From contig OX578142.1 in the NCBI GenBank assembly GCA_951213105.1, positions 115,565,065 through 115,629,064 on the forward strand: 64,000 bases of DNA, written 5' to 3'. This DNA comes from Amaurobius ferox. Taxonomy: Eukaryota; Arthropoda; Arachnida; Araneae; Amaurobiidae. Position numbers and translations under genes: made by a program. Positions 22,732 to 34,409 of the stretch are shown one piece after another. Position 1 is the first letter of the stretch; each line of letters opens with the position of its first letter. The notes beneath the pieces were generated by a model. The model worked only from the letters and a program-made list of their open reading frames with translations, had not been told where the DNA came from and did no database searches.

Positions 22732-23964
22732 TGAGTATACTTCGCAAATAGTTGGCTAATTTCAAAATCTTTATGCGGAGATTTTACTCTCCTACGAAAA
22801 TCAACAAATATCACGTATAAATTATTTTGTCTCAATGGGGAATGGAACAACCTATCTCCTGTTCACCAGGCCATGCGATACAAAGACAATTATTATTATT
22901 TCTATATTTAAAGAAGCCCTTACACACTCATGTAAATCAGTGAAGACAAAAAGAGATGTTAGATCATTTTAACGCTTTAACAATTTTTTAAGGTTATATA
23001 TTAGTGTTATCAAATTCCAAGGAAACGAAATGCAAATAGAAAGCTATTAACATATCTGTGTATAAATATAGATTTCTATAAATAAATGCTTTCTATTCAA
23101 ATGACTTTAAAAGACTCATATTAATAAGTCTGTTCACATTACTGGAAATGTTCATTGATGTTAAAAATAATTTGGTATTAATAAGCTTCAAACACATTAT
23201 TTTAAGACAAAATCACAAATACTGTGGCAAATAAGCAACAAGTCTAAGTCCTTCAACTTAACAAAGTAAAATAAATATTAAATAGATTCTTTTTACTTCA
23301 CTGTAATACTTTATTTCCTTAAAACATTCAACGTCTCCATTTACTTTAAAAGATTTTTCCCTAACTGGAGTGCTTCCTTGAAAGACAGGTAAGCACACTT
23401 TAAAGACTCTGGAGAAATTAAAAATCAATCTAAAATCACTTAAAACTCACGAAAATATATCTTTGAAACAAAACAAAGAAACTCGCTCTGTTCGAATCCA
23501 ACAAAGTATCTGTATAAAACATAAAACAAAAGATCATTCCATGTATTTTAAAAATCTTCATACCCCTGCGGGATCTGGCTAAAAAATGATGCACTCCTGA
23601 AAAAGTAAATAAATAGATGAATGGAATGTTTCAATGCCAGCCTAATCCTACCTGCCTCATTTCTTTGTCACACGCCTAGATGAAGATATAGGCTTCCTAA
23701 GGCGATCATTAAGAGGCTCCTCAGACGATCACCCGAGCTCCATTGTGACACCTGCCTATTACGTCCAAATTTCGAGGCCAAACTATATATCTGGGGAAAC
23801 AGCTTCTGCGAAAGATTAGGCATCAAGCAAAAATTTATTTCGCATTAAAGTCAGATTTATTTCCTAAAGGTGACAAACTCAAACAGATCAACAATGCAAA
23901 TACGCAGCCGCGGGTTATTTTCTGCGCACAATTCATGTATACAGTAAAATTAACTAGGGTATAG
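22732..23964. other. No gene seen
   Basis: AT-rich intergenic sequence without recognisable domains or repeats shared with the rest of the window. Confidence 0.5.
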
Positions 23965-23967
23965 CTG

Positions 23968-24618
23968 AACTCAACTTTCTCATACCAAACTTTATTTTTA
24001 AGTAGCATGTGTTTTTTTTTTCTTTTTGCGAATTTTACAAGAAAAATTCTGAAAAATCTGCATCGTTAGTACAAATGATCCCAATTATAGCATGTTACCG
24101 GTCATTTTAAAGGACTTGAAAAATTATTTCATTTGATATCAAGTTTATCAATATATCCCCCGGAGGGGAAACTTGCTTGAATATCGTTAATGACGTCACG
24201 AGCGCTAAGCTTGTATCGTGCACTATTTTTTACTACAGCAATTAAAACTATTAAGTTTCGTGAACATTTATCCATAAATAACCCCTTTTCTGCATAATTA
24301 TGTTAAGTTTTGTCCTATAATTCCATGTTAAGAAATTATAAAATTTCGAATAAATTTAGAAGTTTTCGCTCAAATTTAAAAACAAAATTCATCTAGATCT
24401 ATAGTTTTCGATAGCAAAGACGAATATAAAGTTTCGTGCAGATTTAATAATATTTGTGACAGAAGACACAGAAAATCGACCACAGACAGATAGACGGACA
24501 TCACTCTAAAAATAGTCTAAATATATTCAAGAGGTCTTAAAAGATATAATGGAATTAAAATCTCGAAATCGAATATTTTCGTGAAAACCATACTTTATAC
24601 TTCTTATGAGAAAGTTAA
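23968..24618. repeat. Possible interspersed repeat with subterminal inverted motifs
   Basis: AACTTTCTCATACCAAAC-type sequence at the left is mirrored by CTTATGAGAAAGTT at the right, about 640 bases apart. A CAGACAGATAGACGGACATC tract near 24484 is followed by GGTCTTAAAAGAT and AAATCTCGAAATCGA. A similar order (AGACGCACGCAGACGTCATG, GAGGTCCCAAAAC, GAAATCTCAAGTTACGA) occurs at 37990-38080. This suggests a second repeat family; its class is uncertain. Confidence 0.4.
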
Positions 24619-24730
24619 AATGTTGTGACCAAGAAATATTTTTCTTTACACGCTACAAACTTTATTTTGTATTATATTAATTGAAATGAATTAATTTATC
24701 ATGCAAATGAATATGAATATATCTAATTTA

Positions 24731-24762
24731 TATATATATATATATATATATATCTATATATA
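24731..24762. repeat. (AT)n microsatellite
   Basis: A TA dinucleotide run directly abutting the pogo-like element. Confidence 0.9.
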
Positions 24763-24766
24763 TATT

Positions 24767-25664
24767 CAGTCGAAACCTCGATATGTCGAATTTAAAGGGA
24801 GTAGAAAAAAAATTCGAGATATCAAAAATTCGAAATATCGAAAATTTGAAAAATTTTAAGGAATTCATAAAAGACTGTATACATACTAGTTCTATACTTT
24901 ACACATTTAAAAAAAAATCACTAACTTTATCTTGTCGACAGAGAAGTGTGTATTACCCAAGAAAATGCTGACAACAAATAAAGCGAAGCTTGAAATGATT
25001 GGATACACATTTAATATGTAATACTATGTACGTACATACATTATTAAAATTTAATCTTGCATTTCTTTACTTTACAAAATAGTCATCTATGACAGTTTGG
25101 TTACAGCCTACTAAATCCTTCAAAATCTATCACTTTTTCCAAATAAGCTAGGCGGATCCAAATGAGCTTAATTTTGTGGTGATAGTTTACTTTAAACCAC
25201 TGAATAATACCTTGGTCCAAAGGCTGTAACTTAGAAGTTGTGTTTGGTGGCATGAAATGAACTTTCACAGATTTTAATTTCGGCACTCTATTATGCGCTG
25301 TACAGTTGTCCAAGAAGAGAACAATATCGCGATCGATTTTCATGGGACATTTTTCTGTCTAGTTCCTTCAACCAATTATTAAAATTTTTGCAGTCATCCA
25401 AGCTTTATTGTTCGCAAAATAAGTCATTGGAAAAGATTTCATTCCTGAAAAACATCGGGGTTTAGCAGATTTACCTATCATAAGAGGTTTGAGCCTTTCT
25501 GAACCATCCCATGCCAATTTTATCAGGCATACACTTAAAAAATAGTCCTATTTCATCTGCATTAAACACATTTTTTGGATCGTATTTTTCCAAATGAAAA
25601 GATGAAAATGGTAAGATGATCAAAATGGTAAAATGAAAAATTCGAGATATCAAGAGTTTGATTA
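24767..25664 (-). mobile_element. pogo/Tigger-like DNA transposon, internally deleted
   Basis: The left terminus, CAGTCGAAACCTCGATATGT, is mirrored by a right terminus ending TTCGAGATATCAAGAGTTTG. Both contain repeated TCGAnATATC motifs, as Tigger termini do. The 0.9 kb body holds only the catalytic part of a transposase on the minus strand, so the element is shorter than autonomous relatives (2 kb or more). Confidence 0.8.
25101..25653 (-). pseudogene. pogo/Tigger-like transposase remnant (DDE domain)
   Basis: Read on the minus strand the order is: KNVFNADEIGLFFKCMPDK (first catalytic Asp region), a middle part including AWMTAKIFNNWLKELDRKM, then IVLFLDNCTAH (second catalytic Asp) and VHFMPPNTTSKLQPLDQGII. 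All are hallmarks of the pogo/Tigger/jerky-type DDE domain. The middle and last blocks are in different frames, so there is at least one frameshift. The N-terminal DNA-binding domains are absent. Confidence 0.88.
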
Positions 25665-26326
25665 GAAAATTTTCGAGTTAAAAAGTTTGTTTTACATTAG
25701 TTTTATACCGTGCGTGTATATGTGTTCAAATGTATTCATTCCTGTGCCCACTCGCATTGACGAAGTGAGGTGAAATGCTCGGTCGCTTGTTCAACTTACA
25801 CGTGGTAACAATGCTTGTGAGTTCATATTTCTGTTCGAGGAGGTATTATTTTTCTGATTTGTAATTCAATTGATTTATTTTTCTCCTTCCACTAGCCAGT
25901 AGACAGTTCCAATGGTGTCTATAGTTAAATACTATCGCCATTGTCAGAAACTGGCTATTCTATCGGTTTTAATTCGAATTGTATGGCTGTCCTGATGAGA
26001 ATGCAATTTTGAATTAACCGCCATTTTTTGTGTAGTTTCAATTGATTGTTCTCTATGTCTTAATCTTTTATCTTGAGCTAATTTTTATTGCCTTTTCTCA
26101 TTTTTGCCGTGTTTTATTTTTATTTTTATTTATATTTATATACTTTTAATTGTGAATTTTGTATCCTAATATTCTTCTCATCCCCCTTTCCATTGTAGTG
26201 ATATGTTACCTTCTATCTTTATCCTTAGCCTTGGTCTATAGTTACTCATTTGTAACAGATATGCTAGAGATGGGTTTTTTTTGTACATACGGTAGTTTAT
26301 GCATAATTTTCGATTAAAATCTTTCA

Positions 26327-26419
<93 letters not shown>

Positions 26420-27646
26420 AAATGAATATATACAGATATAAAATGAATACATATTGTAATTCATATAGAATTTGATAGATTCTATATAACGCCAATGTGA
26501 CAAATTTCCAATATGCTTATTTTAACACAGTGGAAATAGTTCAATTTCCTTACGTAATATAATAAAATCTGAGTGGGCAGCACATAACTTTCCCTATGTA
26601 ATGCAATTAATTTACTTCTTTCACAGTGAAAAAATTATGTGTAATATTTACTGCACAGTGTTTTTAACGCTGAATTTAGGCGCTTTTCTGGATGACAACA
26701 TGTAAAACTTTTTACCCCAACTATTTGACAACATCTAAAACTAAGTACCCGATAAACTTATATTTCACGCAACTCTAACAATCATCAATATTGACAGCTT
26801 CCGCAATAAGAAGTATAGTCCATATATTAAAATATTATAATAATTCATCAATTTGTGGTTATTTCCGTCAATTTAGCGTCATGTTTACAATGTTGACTAT
26901 ATTTTTCGTCAATCTGGGGCGACATCTATTTCATTAATCATTAAAAAGTATTGGATTTTCATTACTTTTGGAGTCCTTTTCGTTAATTAAGCGTCATTTT
27001 TGTCAATTTGGCGACATTTCGGCAATTTGACAACATTTAAAAAAAGTGACCAACTTAGCGATATTCTGCCAAATTTATTTCCAAGGTCAACCTACTTAAG
27101 AATACTTGCTGCAAATTTTAATTATATATAACCCTTTCAATAGATTTAACGGAAAACATGCTATATCTCGAGAATGGTTCATACTAACGTTGTAAAGTGG
27201 GTTAAATGGATGCCATTCATTTTCCTAATGATGAATTACGTAGGAAATAATTATTTATTTAACATTGTTATAGCTTATGACTTTTTAATGATTTTTTAAA
27301 AATTCCTTCTACAATTGGAGTGTCTTTCGAACAATCGATCTGGTATCAAGACGGCTCCAGTATTCATTGATTGTCATAATCGTACTAAATTTATCTCGAA
27401 TCACTCCATTCCTTCGTGACACATCACTTCGATCGACTCACGGGCACACGCACACTAATATGACGGTGCGAAAACTGCCGCTTTTATATGTCTTTGCGTT
27501 GCGAAAGACGGTGTTTCTGGTGAAATGGAAAGCGCCCTCTTGCGCCTAACCACTTAACTTGCGATCCTGTTCCCTTTACCTGTATTCTTTGACGTTTATT
27601 TCGGTAGGTTCTATCACCCCTTAAAGTATGTTCCATTAGTTTTGAA
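25665..27646. other. Intergenic; microsatellite and low-complexity motifs
   Basis: It holds an (AT)n/(GT)n tract at 26329-26418 and a curious cluster at 26850-27045 where GTCAATTTGGCGACATT-like phrases recur about five times. The stretch just before the SINE ends TTTTGAAACACCCTGTAC, a type of terminus often seen on DNA elements, but I found no mirror end. No gene is recognisable. Confidence 0.5.
26329..26418. repeat. (AT)n followed by (GT)n
   Basis: About 72 bases of TA dinucleotides, then about 18 bases of GT. Confidence 0.95.
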
Positions 27647-27665
27647 ACACCCTGTACATACATAC

Positions 27666-27949
27666 GGGCGCGGTAGCCCATTGGTTAGCGCGCTGGAGTT
27701 GCACTCGGTAGGCCCGGGTTCGATTCCAGCCACTGCCAAAACTGCCGCCGTGTTCATGCGGAGTACGATCACGTTAAACATGTGGGTCCGAAAGTCCTTC
27801 CGAGAGGTTGGTGGTAGGGGAAGGAGGGTACGGTCCCTGTGGATGCCTCCCCCACTGGGTTCCGGTCTAAATTGGGTGGCACTTCCCGACCGTCCAAACA
27901 GTTACCTTACACCTTTCTGGTAGGTCGGACGGTCTGGGTTTCAACAACA
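27666..27949 (+). mobile_element. Intact tRNA-derived SINE with (CAA)n tail
   Basis: The head GGGCGCGGTAGCCCATTGGT resembles a tRNA 5' part with A box (TAGCCCATTGGTTAGCGCGC). A B box GGTTCGATTCC follows at about 27717. The body has TACGGTCCCTGTGGATGCC and GGTGGCACTTCC. The 3' end is GTCGGACGGTCTGGG followed by CAACAACAA. A perfect 19-bp duplication, ACACCCTGTACATACATAC, lies at 27647-27665 and 27950-27968. SINEs of this kind move with LINE machinery; the partner LINE is not in the window. Confidence 0.92.
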
Positions 27950-27968
27950 ACACCCTGTACATACATAC

Positions 27969-28433
27969 AGTCATCCCCTTAAAAACGTTCGATTCGATTT
28001 CATGGATGCTTGAAAAGTGCTCTTCCTTCGAAAACTTGAATTTCAATTTATGACCACGTCACAGTACTTTCCCTATACAATACATTATATTTTTGTATTT
28101 AGGAAAAGTAAAAATCAGCGTTGCCTCTCGTCAGATGTAACCGAAATTATTTTGAGTAAGTAAGTCTTGAAAAATAATAAAGTTAATAAGTTTCCAGTAA
28201 AGTTAATAAGTTTATTTTTTTGTTTTCAGCAAAATGTTTTCCTTTTCCTTTACAACAGTCTATATAAGTTTCGAGTCTAAATAAGTTTAACCGCGCTTAG
28301 TTGAGTTTACAGAAGAATTAGCAGATATACCCGTCGCAGCTCGTAATTTTAAATATGTGAAAATTCTAAACGCATTTTATTACTTTTCAACAATTATCCA
28401 TTAAAACACTAAATTTAATTCCCCTATAAAAAT
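27969..28433. other. No gene seen
   Basis: AT-rich sequence between a SINE and a HINE-like fragment, with nothing recognised except a short direct repeat AAAGTTAATAAGTTT at about 28177 and 28199. Confidence 0.5.
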
Positions 28434-28487
28434 AACAAGAAAGATCAATCATGCTTAAAGCATTGATTATGAAACACTTTCCAACTT
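28434..28487 (-). mobile_element. HINE-like repeat, copy 7, left fragment
   Basis: 54 bases from AACAAGAAAGATCAATCATG to CACTTTCCAACTTG, broken by other sequence at 28488. The remaining part of the same copy resumes near 29066. Confidence 0.7.
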
Positions 28488-28615
28488 GTGTGTATATGTA
28501 TCTAGTCATCACAGGAGAACGGCTGCACCCAATTCATAGAAATTTTGTGGGTAGCCGTGAAATAGCCCCACTAAAAATTTAGTCCATGTTTCGAATTTCT
28601 GGGACAAGGGTTGTC
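28488..28615 (-). mobile_element. LINE 3'-tail-like fragment
   Basis: Read on the minus strand: CCAGAAATTCGAAACATGGA, then CACAAAATTTCTATGAATTG, then CAGCCGTTCTCCTGTGATGA. The phrase order (AAATTTC...GCAGCCGTTCTCCTG) is typical of arthropod LINE 3' regions. Confidence 0.45.
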
Positions 28616-28650
28616 GAAATATTAATAAAATATTAATAATTTCATAGAGA

Positions 28651-28930
28651 TACCATTATGCAGACGATATTTTTTCCGCCAATATATTTCAAGAAAATTT
28701 TATTTTGTTGCTTAGTAGTGAATTTAAATCCAATGTGTTTATGCGGTAGACTATTTTTATTAAATCTTTTCCGATTTAAATAATAAAGAAATGTATATAA
28801 TATAAATTGTATTAAAATTGAACTTTTGACTGGATAATATCAATTACGGCCTTCAGGTTTAACGATTACAGCGATTATTGATATTTTCAATTCATTACGT
28901 CATCTGTTTTATTTTGGCAATGATTTTTAA
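28651..28930 (+). repeat. Dispersed ~280-bp repeat, copy A
   Basis: It matches 30707-30982 in the same orientation. Shared blocks are ATTATGCAGACGATATTTTT, TTGACTGGAT, AATTACGGC-like, and TTATTTTGGCAA-like at the end. It sits inside the interrupted HINE-like copy 7; its partner lies just after copy 8. Confidence 0.7.
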
Positions 28931-29065
28931 AACTTATATACTGCAGTACGGATTATCTTCTACTAATACACGGGTTTATCTTCTAATCTACGAGAATATA
29001 TGTAATACGGATATATCTTTCCATACAATTTTAGCGCTCTCAATTTGACTTCAAATTTTTCTCAC

Positions 29066-29373
29066 ACTTTTGGATAATTTGAATGCTTTCTAAAATTTTC
29101 GAAGCAATTTGTGAATTTTAAATTTACTTAAAAAATGTTTGAAAAATTAGGTCCCATAGGGTTTAATATATTTCATTTTTTCACCACGGATTCAATCCAA
29201 AACTAATTGGGTGATATTATTCATTTATATTCCCATAGATCCCACAGTACGTCTGAACAACATACTAAAATTTCATTTTGATAAAGGCATTTTTACTGAA
29301 GTTATCGTGCTAACGGACAGACAGACAGAATGAACAAAGTCATAAACACTTTTCAACTATGTTGTAAAGTGTT
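29066..29373 (-). mobile_element. HINE-like repeat, copy 7, right fragment
   Basis: It runs from TTGGATAATTTGAATGC to the terminal TTGTAAAGTGTT at 29373, including a short (GACA)n tract near 29320. It is joined without spacer to copy 8 (AAGTGTT|AACAAG). Confidence 0.8.
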
Positions 29374-30674
29374 AACAAGAAGGATCAATCATGCTTAAAG
29401 CATTGATTATGAAACACTTTCCAACTTCAATGCAATTTTATTTAAACATGTCTAAAATGCAATACATTTATCGGTAATATTTTAAAACTTATCACAATAC
29501 TACATTAATTTATTATATTTGAAATCTTAAACCTTCATAAAAAAAAATGAACTTCATTCAAATGATGGCATTGAAATATAAATTGCCTGGTTTAAACATC
29601 TCTAAAATGTGATACATTCCTCGGTAATAATTTTAGAATTATCATAATACTACGATAATTTATTATATTTGAAAACTTCATCGAAAACAACTGAAATTCA
29701 TTCAAATGACGTCACAGAAAAAATAACACGCCTGGCTCTCTCTATAAAAGCAACATTTCATTCATAAATAATTTCCCATTCATGTCATTCATCACAATAC
29801 TATAAAAATTTATTTTATTTAAAAATTAAGACCATGGAGCTACAAGTAATTAAACACTATGCGTAAAACTTCATCGAAAGAAATTGTCCTACTCTTTGTG
29901 AAATCAATGAATATTTCATTCATATCAGCTATGCAGACTCCATGAACTAAATGATTTTGTGTAAAAGAAATACAGCAATTCTAATACAACTCATTTTACG
30001 TATTTTGCTGTTTACATTTTATATAGGTGAAAAATAGGCTTCGTTGTAGAAATAATCAAATTTAGATGAGCATTTAAACTCAAATATATTGTCATTGCGT
30101 TGTTTAAGTATGTAGATGCACAGAATTTAAGCAAAAATAAAGTGGTTTTAGGATGGATACAACACTCAATATGAATTAGAAAGAACTTTAAAAATCACGA
30201 TTTTGAGACAAGATGGATGCCATATATCATTTTGAAGTGGGTCACGTGATCTTTTTATATCATGATCACGTGATCACTTCATATAAGAGGTGTTATTATT
30301 ATTTTAATTTTTATTTAAAAAACTACTGAATATATTTCGCTGAAATTTTTTTTATATATTTTATGGAACAATTTGAATATTACCTAAATCTTTCGAAGCA
30401 ATTTGTGAATTTTAAATCCGCTTAAAAAATGTTTGAAAAATTAGGTCCCATAGGGCTCAATGTATTTAATTTTTCAACCCGTGTTCAATCCAAAACTAAT
30501 TGGGTGATATTATTCATTTATATTCCCATAGGTCCTACGGACCGTCTGAACAACATACTAAAATTTCATTTTGATTAAGTCATTTTTACGGCAGTTATCG
30601 TGCTAACGGACAGACAGACAGACAGACAGAATGAACAAAGTCATAAACACTTTTCAACTTTGTTGTAAAGTGTT
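29374..30674 (-). mobile_element. HINE-like repeat, copy 8, full length
   Basis: 1301 bases from AACAAGAAGGATCAATCATG to TTTGTTGTAAAGTGTT, with (GACA)n near 30610. It abuts copy 7 in head-to-tail orientation at 29373/29374. Confidence 0.88.
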
Positions 30675-30706
30675 AAAAACGCACAACTAAAACTTCCATA
30701 AAAATA

Positions 30707-30982
30707 GTATTATGCAGACGATATTTTTTCTGTAAATTTATTTGAAGTAAATGATATCATGTTGCTAAGCTACGGTATTAAATAAAATGCGATTGTGCAG
30801 CAGACGATTTTTAATAAATCTCTTCCAATTTAAATAATTAAGAAATACATATAAAAATAAATTTTATCAGAATTGCATTTTTGACTGGATTACATCCATT
30901 ACGGCTTTCTGGTCGAAAGTTATGGGGATAATTGATATATTCAATTTCATTATTTTATCCTCTGTATTTTGGCAAATATGAA
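30707..30982 (+). repeat. Dispersed ~280-bp repeat, copy B
   Basis: Partner of 28651-28930 (shared ATTATGCAGACGATATTTTT start). It begins about 30 bases after the end of HINE-like copy 8. Confidence 0.7.
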
Positions 30983-31004
30983 TTCTACTTTTGTTAACTC
31001 CAGA

Positions 31005-31835
31005 GAAAATTAAATTTTAAAATGCTTTAACTTCTATTTCAATGATTAGCATTTTAAAAATATATTGTTTACATTTTAATAATTTAAATTAAAAAACTCT
31101 TGCCCAAGATATAATTTATCTACAAATAAGCAACGGCATCTCGCTGCAAATAAGTTTAATGTTATCAATTAAACAAATTTGATATAGTCAATTTGATTTA
31201 GCCCCATAGAGGTAAAGGAAGAAGTTAAAACTTTACATTGAGAAATCGGCAAAATCGTTTGAAACAGTATTTTAGATGATGCTGGAGTAAGATAATTCCC
31301 ATTACATTGTACCTGTGTCTATGTCGAGAGGTTCTATTGTAATAAATATATTTATTTAACCTGTTAATTTTGCAGAAAAATATTATCAGTGTAATGCGAA
31401 TTAGAACTCAAACAATAAAGAATATTCCTATGTATTTAAATTTATTTTTACTTACTATATATTTTTGTCACCCTATATTATGCCCCCTATTCTGCAAATT
31501 AAGAAATATACTTTTTACTTCAATTCATAATTAGGGACCTTTAATTTAAAAATAGTCAAAAATAACATATACTAAATACTACACCTTCCTCATGTGACAC
31601 ATGAGAACAGATGGAGCTTTACTAGCTCTAACGACATCTAGATATAATTCTGAAACCATTATGGGTTTTTCAAGTTTTTCATTCATAGGAATTTTATCTC
31701 CTTTTCTCTAAATTCATGATCTACTTACTCATTTCGTATTAATGACAATCAAAATCTTTCACAATTGCCATTCACATTCACGTAAAGATGCTTACCGTAA
31801 TAGTGTTTATATTTGAAAAATAATTATGAGGTACA
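31005..31835 (-). repeat. Dispersed ~840-bp repeat, copy B
   Basis: Its reverse complement matches 5925-6765 throughout, for example CATAGGAATTTTATCTCC against GGAG...TCCTATG in copy A. The two copies are 24 kb apart in opposite orientations. No coding part is seen. Confidence 0.75.
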
Positions 31836-32718
31836 TACATAGTATGTACTAGGCCATATGGATATGTATAATTGAAATAGTAAGTTTTAAAATGTCAAAA
31901 CTAATACTATGTAGTATAATAGATAGTTATAAACTATTATTACAGCTCTAAGCTATTATTACATATTTTTTGTTCTAGCATTCTTTCAGCTATAACTGAA
32001 AAATGTCTGGACACACAAAATTTGTTTTCGTATTATCATGTGTAAAAATATTCCTAAATTTTTTTAATTAATTTTTTGTAATATAATCAACGGTTCTTGA
32101 TATATTTTAATTTATAGTTACCACAGAAATTTCTTTATATTTTATTAATGAATTTATTTATAGGTTATGATGTGATTGTGGTAAGTATGGTAACTAAGCT
32201 ATGTTTCAAATACCGAAATTGCTTGATGGTTAATCTTCAAATCAAAATATAACACTATAATAAATTGATTTTATCAATTATAGTTGAAAATAAGACAACG
32301 TTGAAAATAATGCGTTAGAAATAAAGTAACATCCAGTTATTGAGCATGAAATATTGTTTCATACACCGCAACTTCCATGTTAACAGAAATAAATAATGTG
32401 TGGCATTTATGCTTATATTTGAAATGTTTTTTTATATTCAAAACTCAGGTGTGTGAGTGTCACATTTAATGACCACTATCCATATCGCCCCATGTGCATT
32501 TAAATATTCATACTACTATTCTTATATAATAATATCATATCAACATTTATTTCTTTATTATTTTGATATTAAACAACATTTTCTATAAAATATCTTGAAT
32601 ATAATTATTATATTCATATGAATAATTTCTAACACCCGTAGAATAGTACTACATAGAGTCTCATGTTCGTTTCTGGGTTTCTCGCATGTTTTTCCCTTTT
32701 TTAAAATTTACTTGTGAT
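31836..32718. other. No gene seen
   Basis: Very AT-rich intergenic DNA, with nothing recognised. Confidence 0.5.
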
Positions 32719-33230
32719 ATACACTGTCTTCCAAAAATTAAGCCCACGACAGTAAGTGCAACAAAACTCAAAAAGTTCTGCTTTGGGTTGACTCCAAATC
32801 TCGCAAGATGGTAGTCAATTGTGTGATATATTTATGAGTGTAATAATAAAATTAAAGAAAATGCATTTAGCTATATTCTTTATCCTTTAAGTGCTTACTT
32901 CTTACTTCGTACATTAGAAAAAAGTTTTGTTTGCTATACAAAACTAGCCAAACAAGCCTATGGGACTGACCTCTCCGGACTTTGCCTCAAGCTTCGCATC
33001 CACATTTCAATCTTTCAATCAGGTGATCCAGCCCAGCAGAGGGCAATAAAAGTTATTCTTGTAGAAGAACAATTTATGGCTCTTGGAGAGTATTTGGAGG
33101 GGATAGACTGGCAGTGACTGTTCTTTCAAAGATATTCCAAAGATTTCCAATGGGATTGAGGTCCGGAGAATTGTGCCAAAATTGATCAAAATGACGCTTC
33201 AACATTAAAAACAAAAATACCAATTTGAAT
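32719..33230 (-). pseudogene. Tc1/mariner-like transposase C-terminal relic
   Basis: On the minus strand from about 33196 a frame reads NSPDLNPIGNLWNIFERTV. This is the conserved Tc1 block around the third catalytic residue, normally SPDLNPIENLW; here the Glu of the IEN position has become Gly. Further C-terminal blocks follow in other frames with stops. The element edge may be TACACTGTCTTCCAAAAATT at 32719; no matching inverted end was found on the right. Confidence 0.8.
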
Positions 33231-34338
33231 TTTTTAACATCTCCGAAAGGTTTTTTTCCCCCTCAACTTTGCATTGGGGTACCTCTGTAATAAATTCCAT
33301 GGCTGTACTACGCTTAGATGTTCCGCTTCAGACAGCACAGAAAAAATAAACAAACAAACCAACAAACATCTTTATTTAATATTATAGATGGCAACAACTT
33401 GTTAACTTCGATGGTGGAACATCCACTACCTTCATTGAATGGTGTAAAATGGAGTACATATTTTTAAACAGAATCATACTCAATGCGTACACAGATTTGT
33501 ACGTAACAAGCTTTATATTTAACTCAAATATGGTCTATTTTTACTTCACAAAAATAATGGATTTTCTGTCGTATAATAATTTTTGACACATTATTCTTTG
33601 CAGCTTTTATCCAGAAATAGACATCTATAAAAACTTGCTACAAAAGATCGATCTCAACCATTTAGGAGTCTCAATTTTTTTTACTGCCATTTATCTATTT
33701 GTGTCCTTTTAGTCGAATTTAAGCGTCATTAGCCGTTAATGCTTGGGACTTTCTGAACATTACATTTCATTCTATTGTTTTCTGCCCCGTCACTTCTTTT
33801 TTCAATTTTAATGCCTTGCGGTTCGATACAAAAAGCCTTTGTACGAAAGAGGTTTCTCTAATAGTATATTAAGTGTTTCATTTTGCCATGGCATGGAGAA
33901 TCGTTTCTTTTCATAGAAGCAGAAACATAGTCAAAGTACATGGTTTTACCTTATAGTAAATTGAACATTTTATCAGTAAATCATTGATAAAATATGAAAA
34001 TTTTGCTTTATAAACTTACTGATTCTAATATATCAAACACTAGTTTTCTCTTTTACTCTAAATTTCTAAGACTTTAAGTATGAAATTTTGAAATTTGATT
34101 AATACTAATTTTTCTTCAAACATTTTATAAATTTTCAAGATATAAGTAGATAACAGTTTGATAAAAACTGTGCAATACTGTATGGATAATTCTTATCACC
34201 ATACTGTTGTTTATGCAATGAAAATTTCCTTGAAACATTTATTTATCACGATCTGCTATAGATAAGAGCTCAGATGATTACTGATTTGTATTCAGCATCT
34301 AAATTTTGAGGAGAATAATGAGTATACTAACGTTTTAC
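33231..34338. other. No gene seen; LINE-tail-like phrase
   Basis: Near 33310-33390 a CAGACAGCACAG...ACAAACAAACCAACAAACAT tract resembles a LINE 3' tail. The rest is AT-rich and unrecognised. Confidence 0.4.
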
Positions 34339-34352
34339 ACTACCGGTTCTTT

Positions 34353-34395
34353 CAACTTTCTGGTAAGTTGGACGGTCTGGGTCTCAACAACAACA
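34353..34395 (+). mobile_element. Strongly 5'-truncated SINE (43 bp) with target duplication
   Basis: It reads CAACTTTCTGGTAAGTTGG, then ACGGTCTGGGTCTCAACAA, matching the last 40 bases of the SINE at 27666-27949 including its CAA tail. ACTACCGGTTCTTT occurs on both sides (34339-34352 and 34396-34409), a 14-bp target duplication. Confidence 0.85.
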
Positions 34396-34409
34396 ACTAC
34401 CGGTTCTTT

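Noticed and set aside
26178..26495. Minus-strand frame with long Ile-Tyr runs
   Set aside because: It is the translation of an (AT)n/(GT)n microsatellite.
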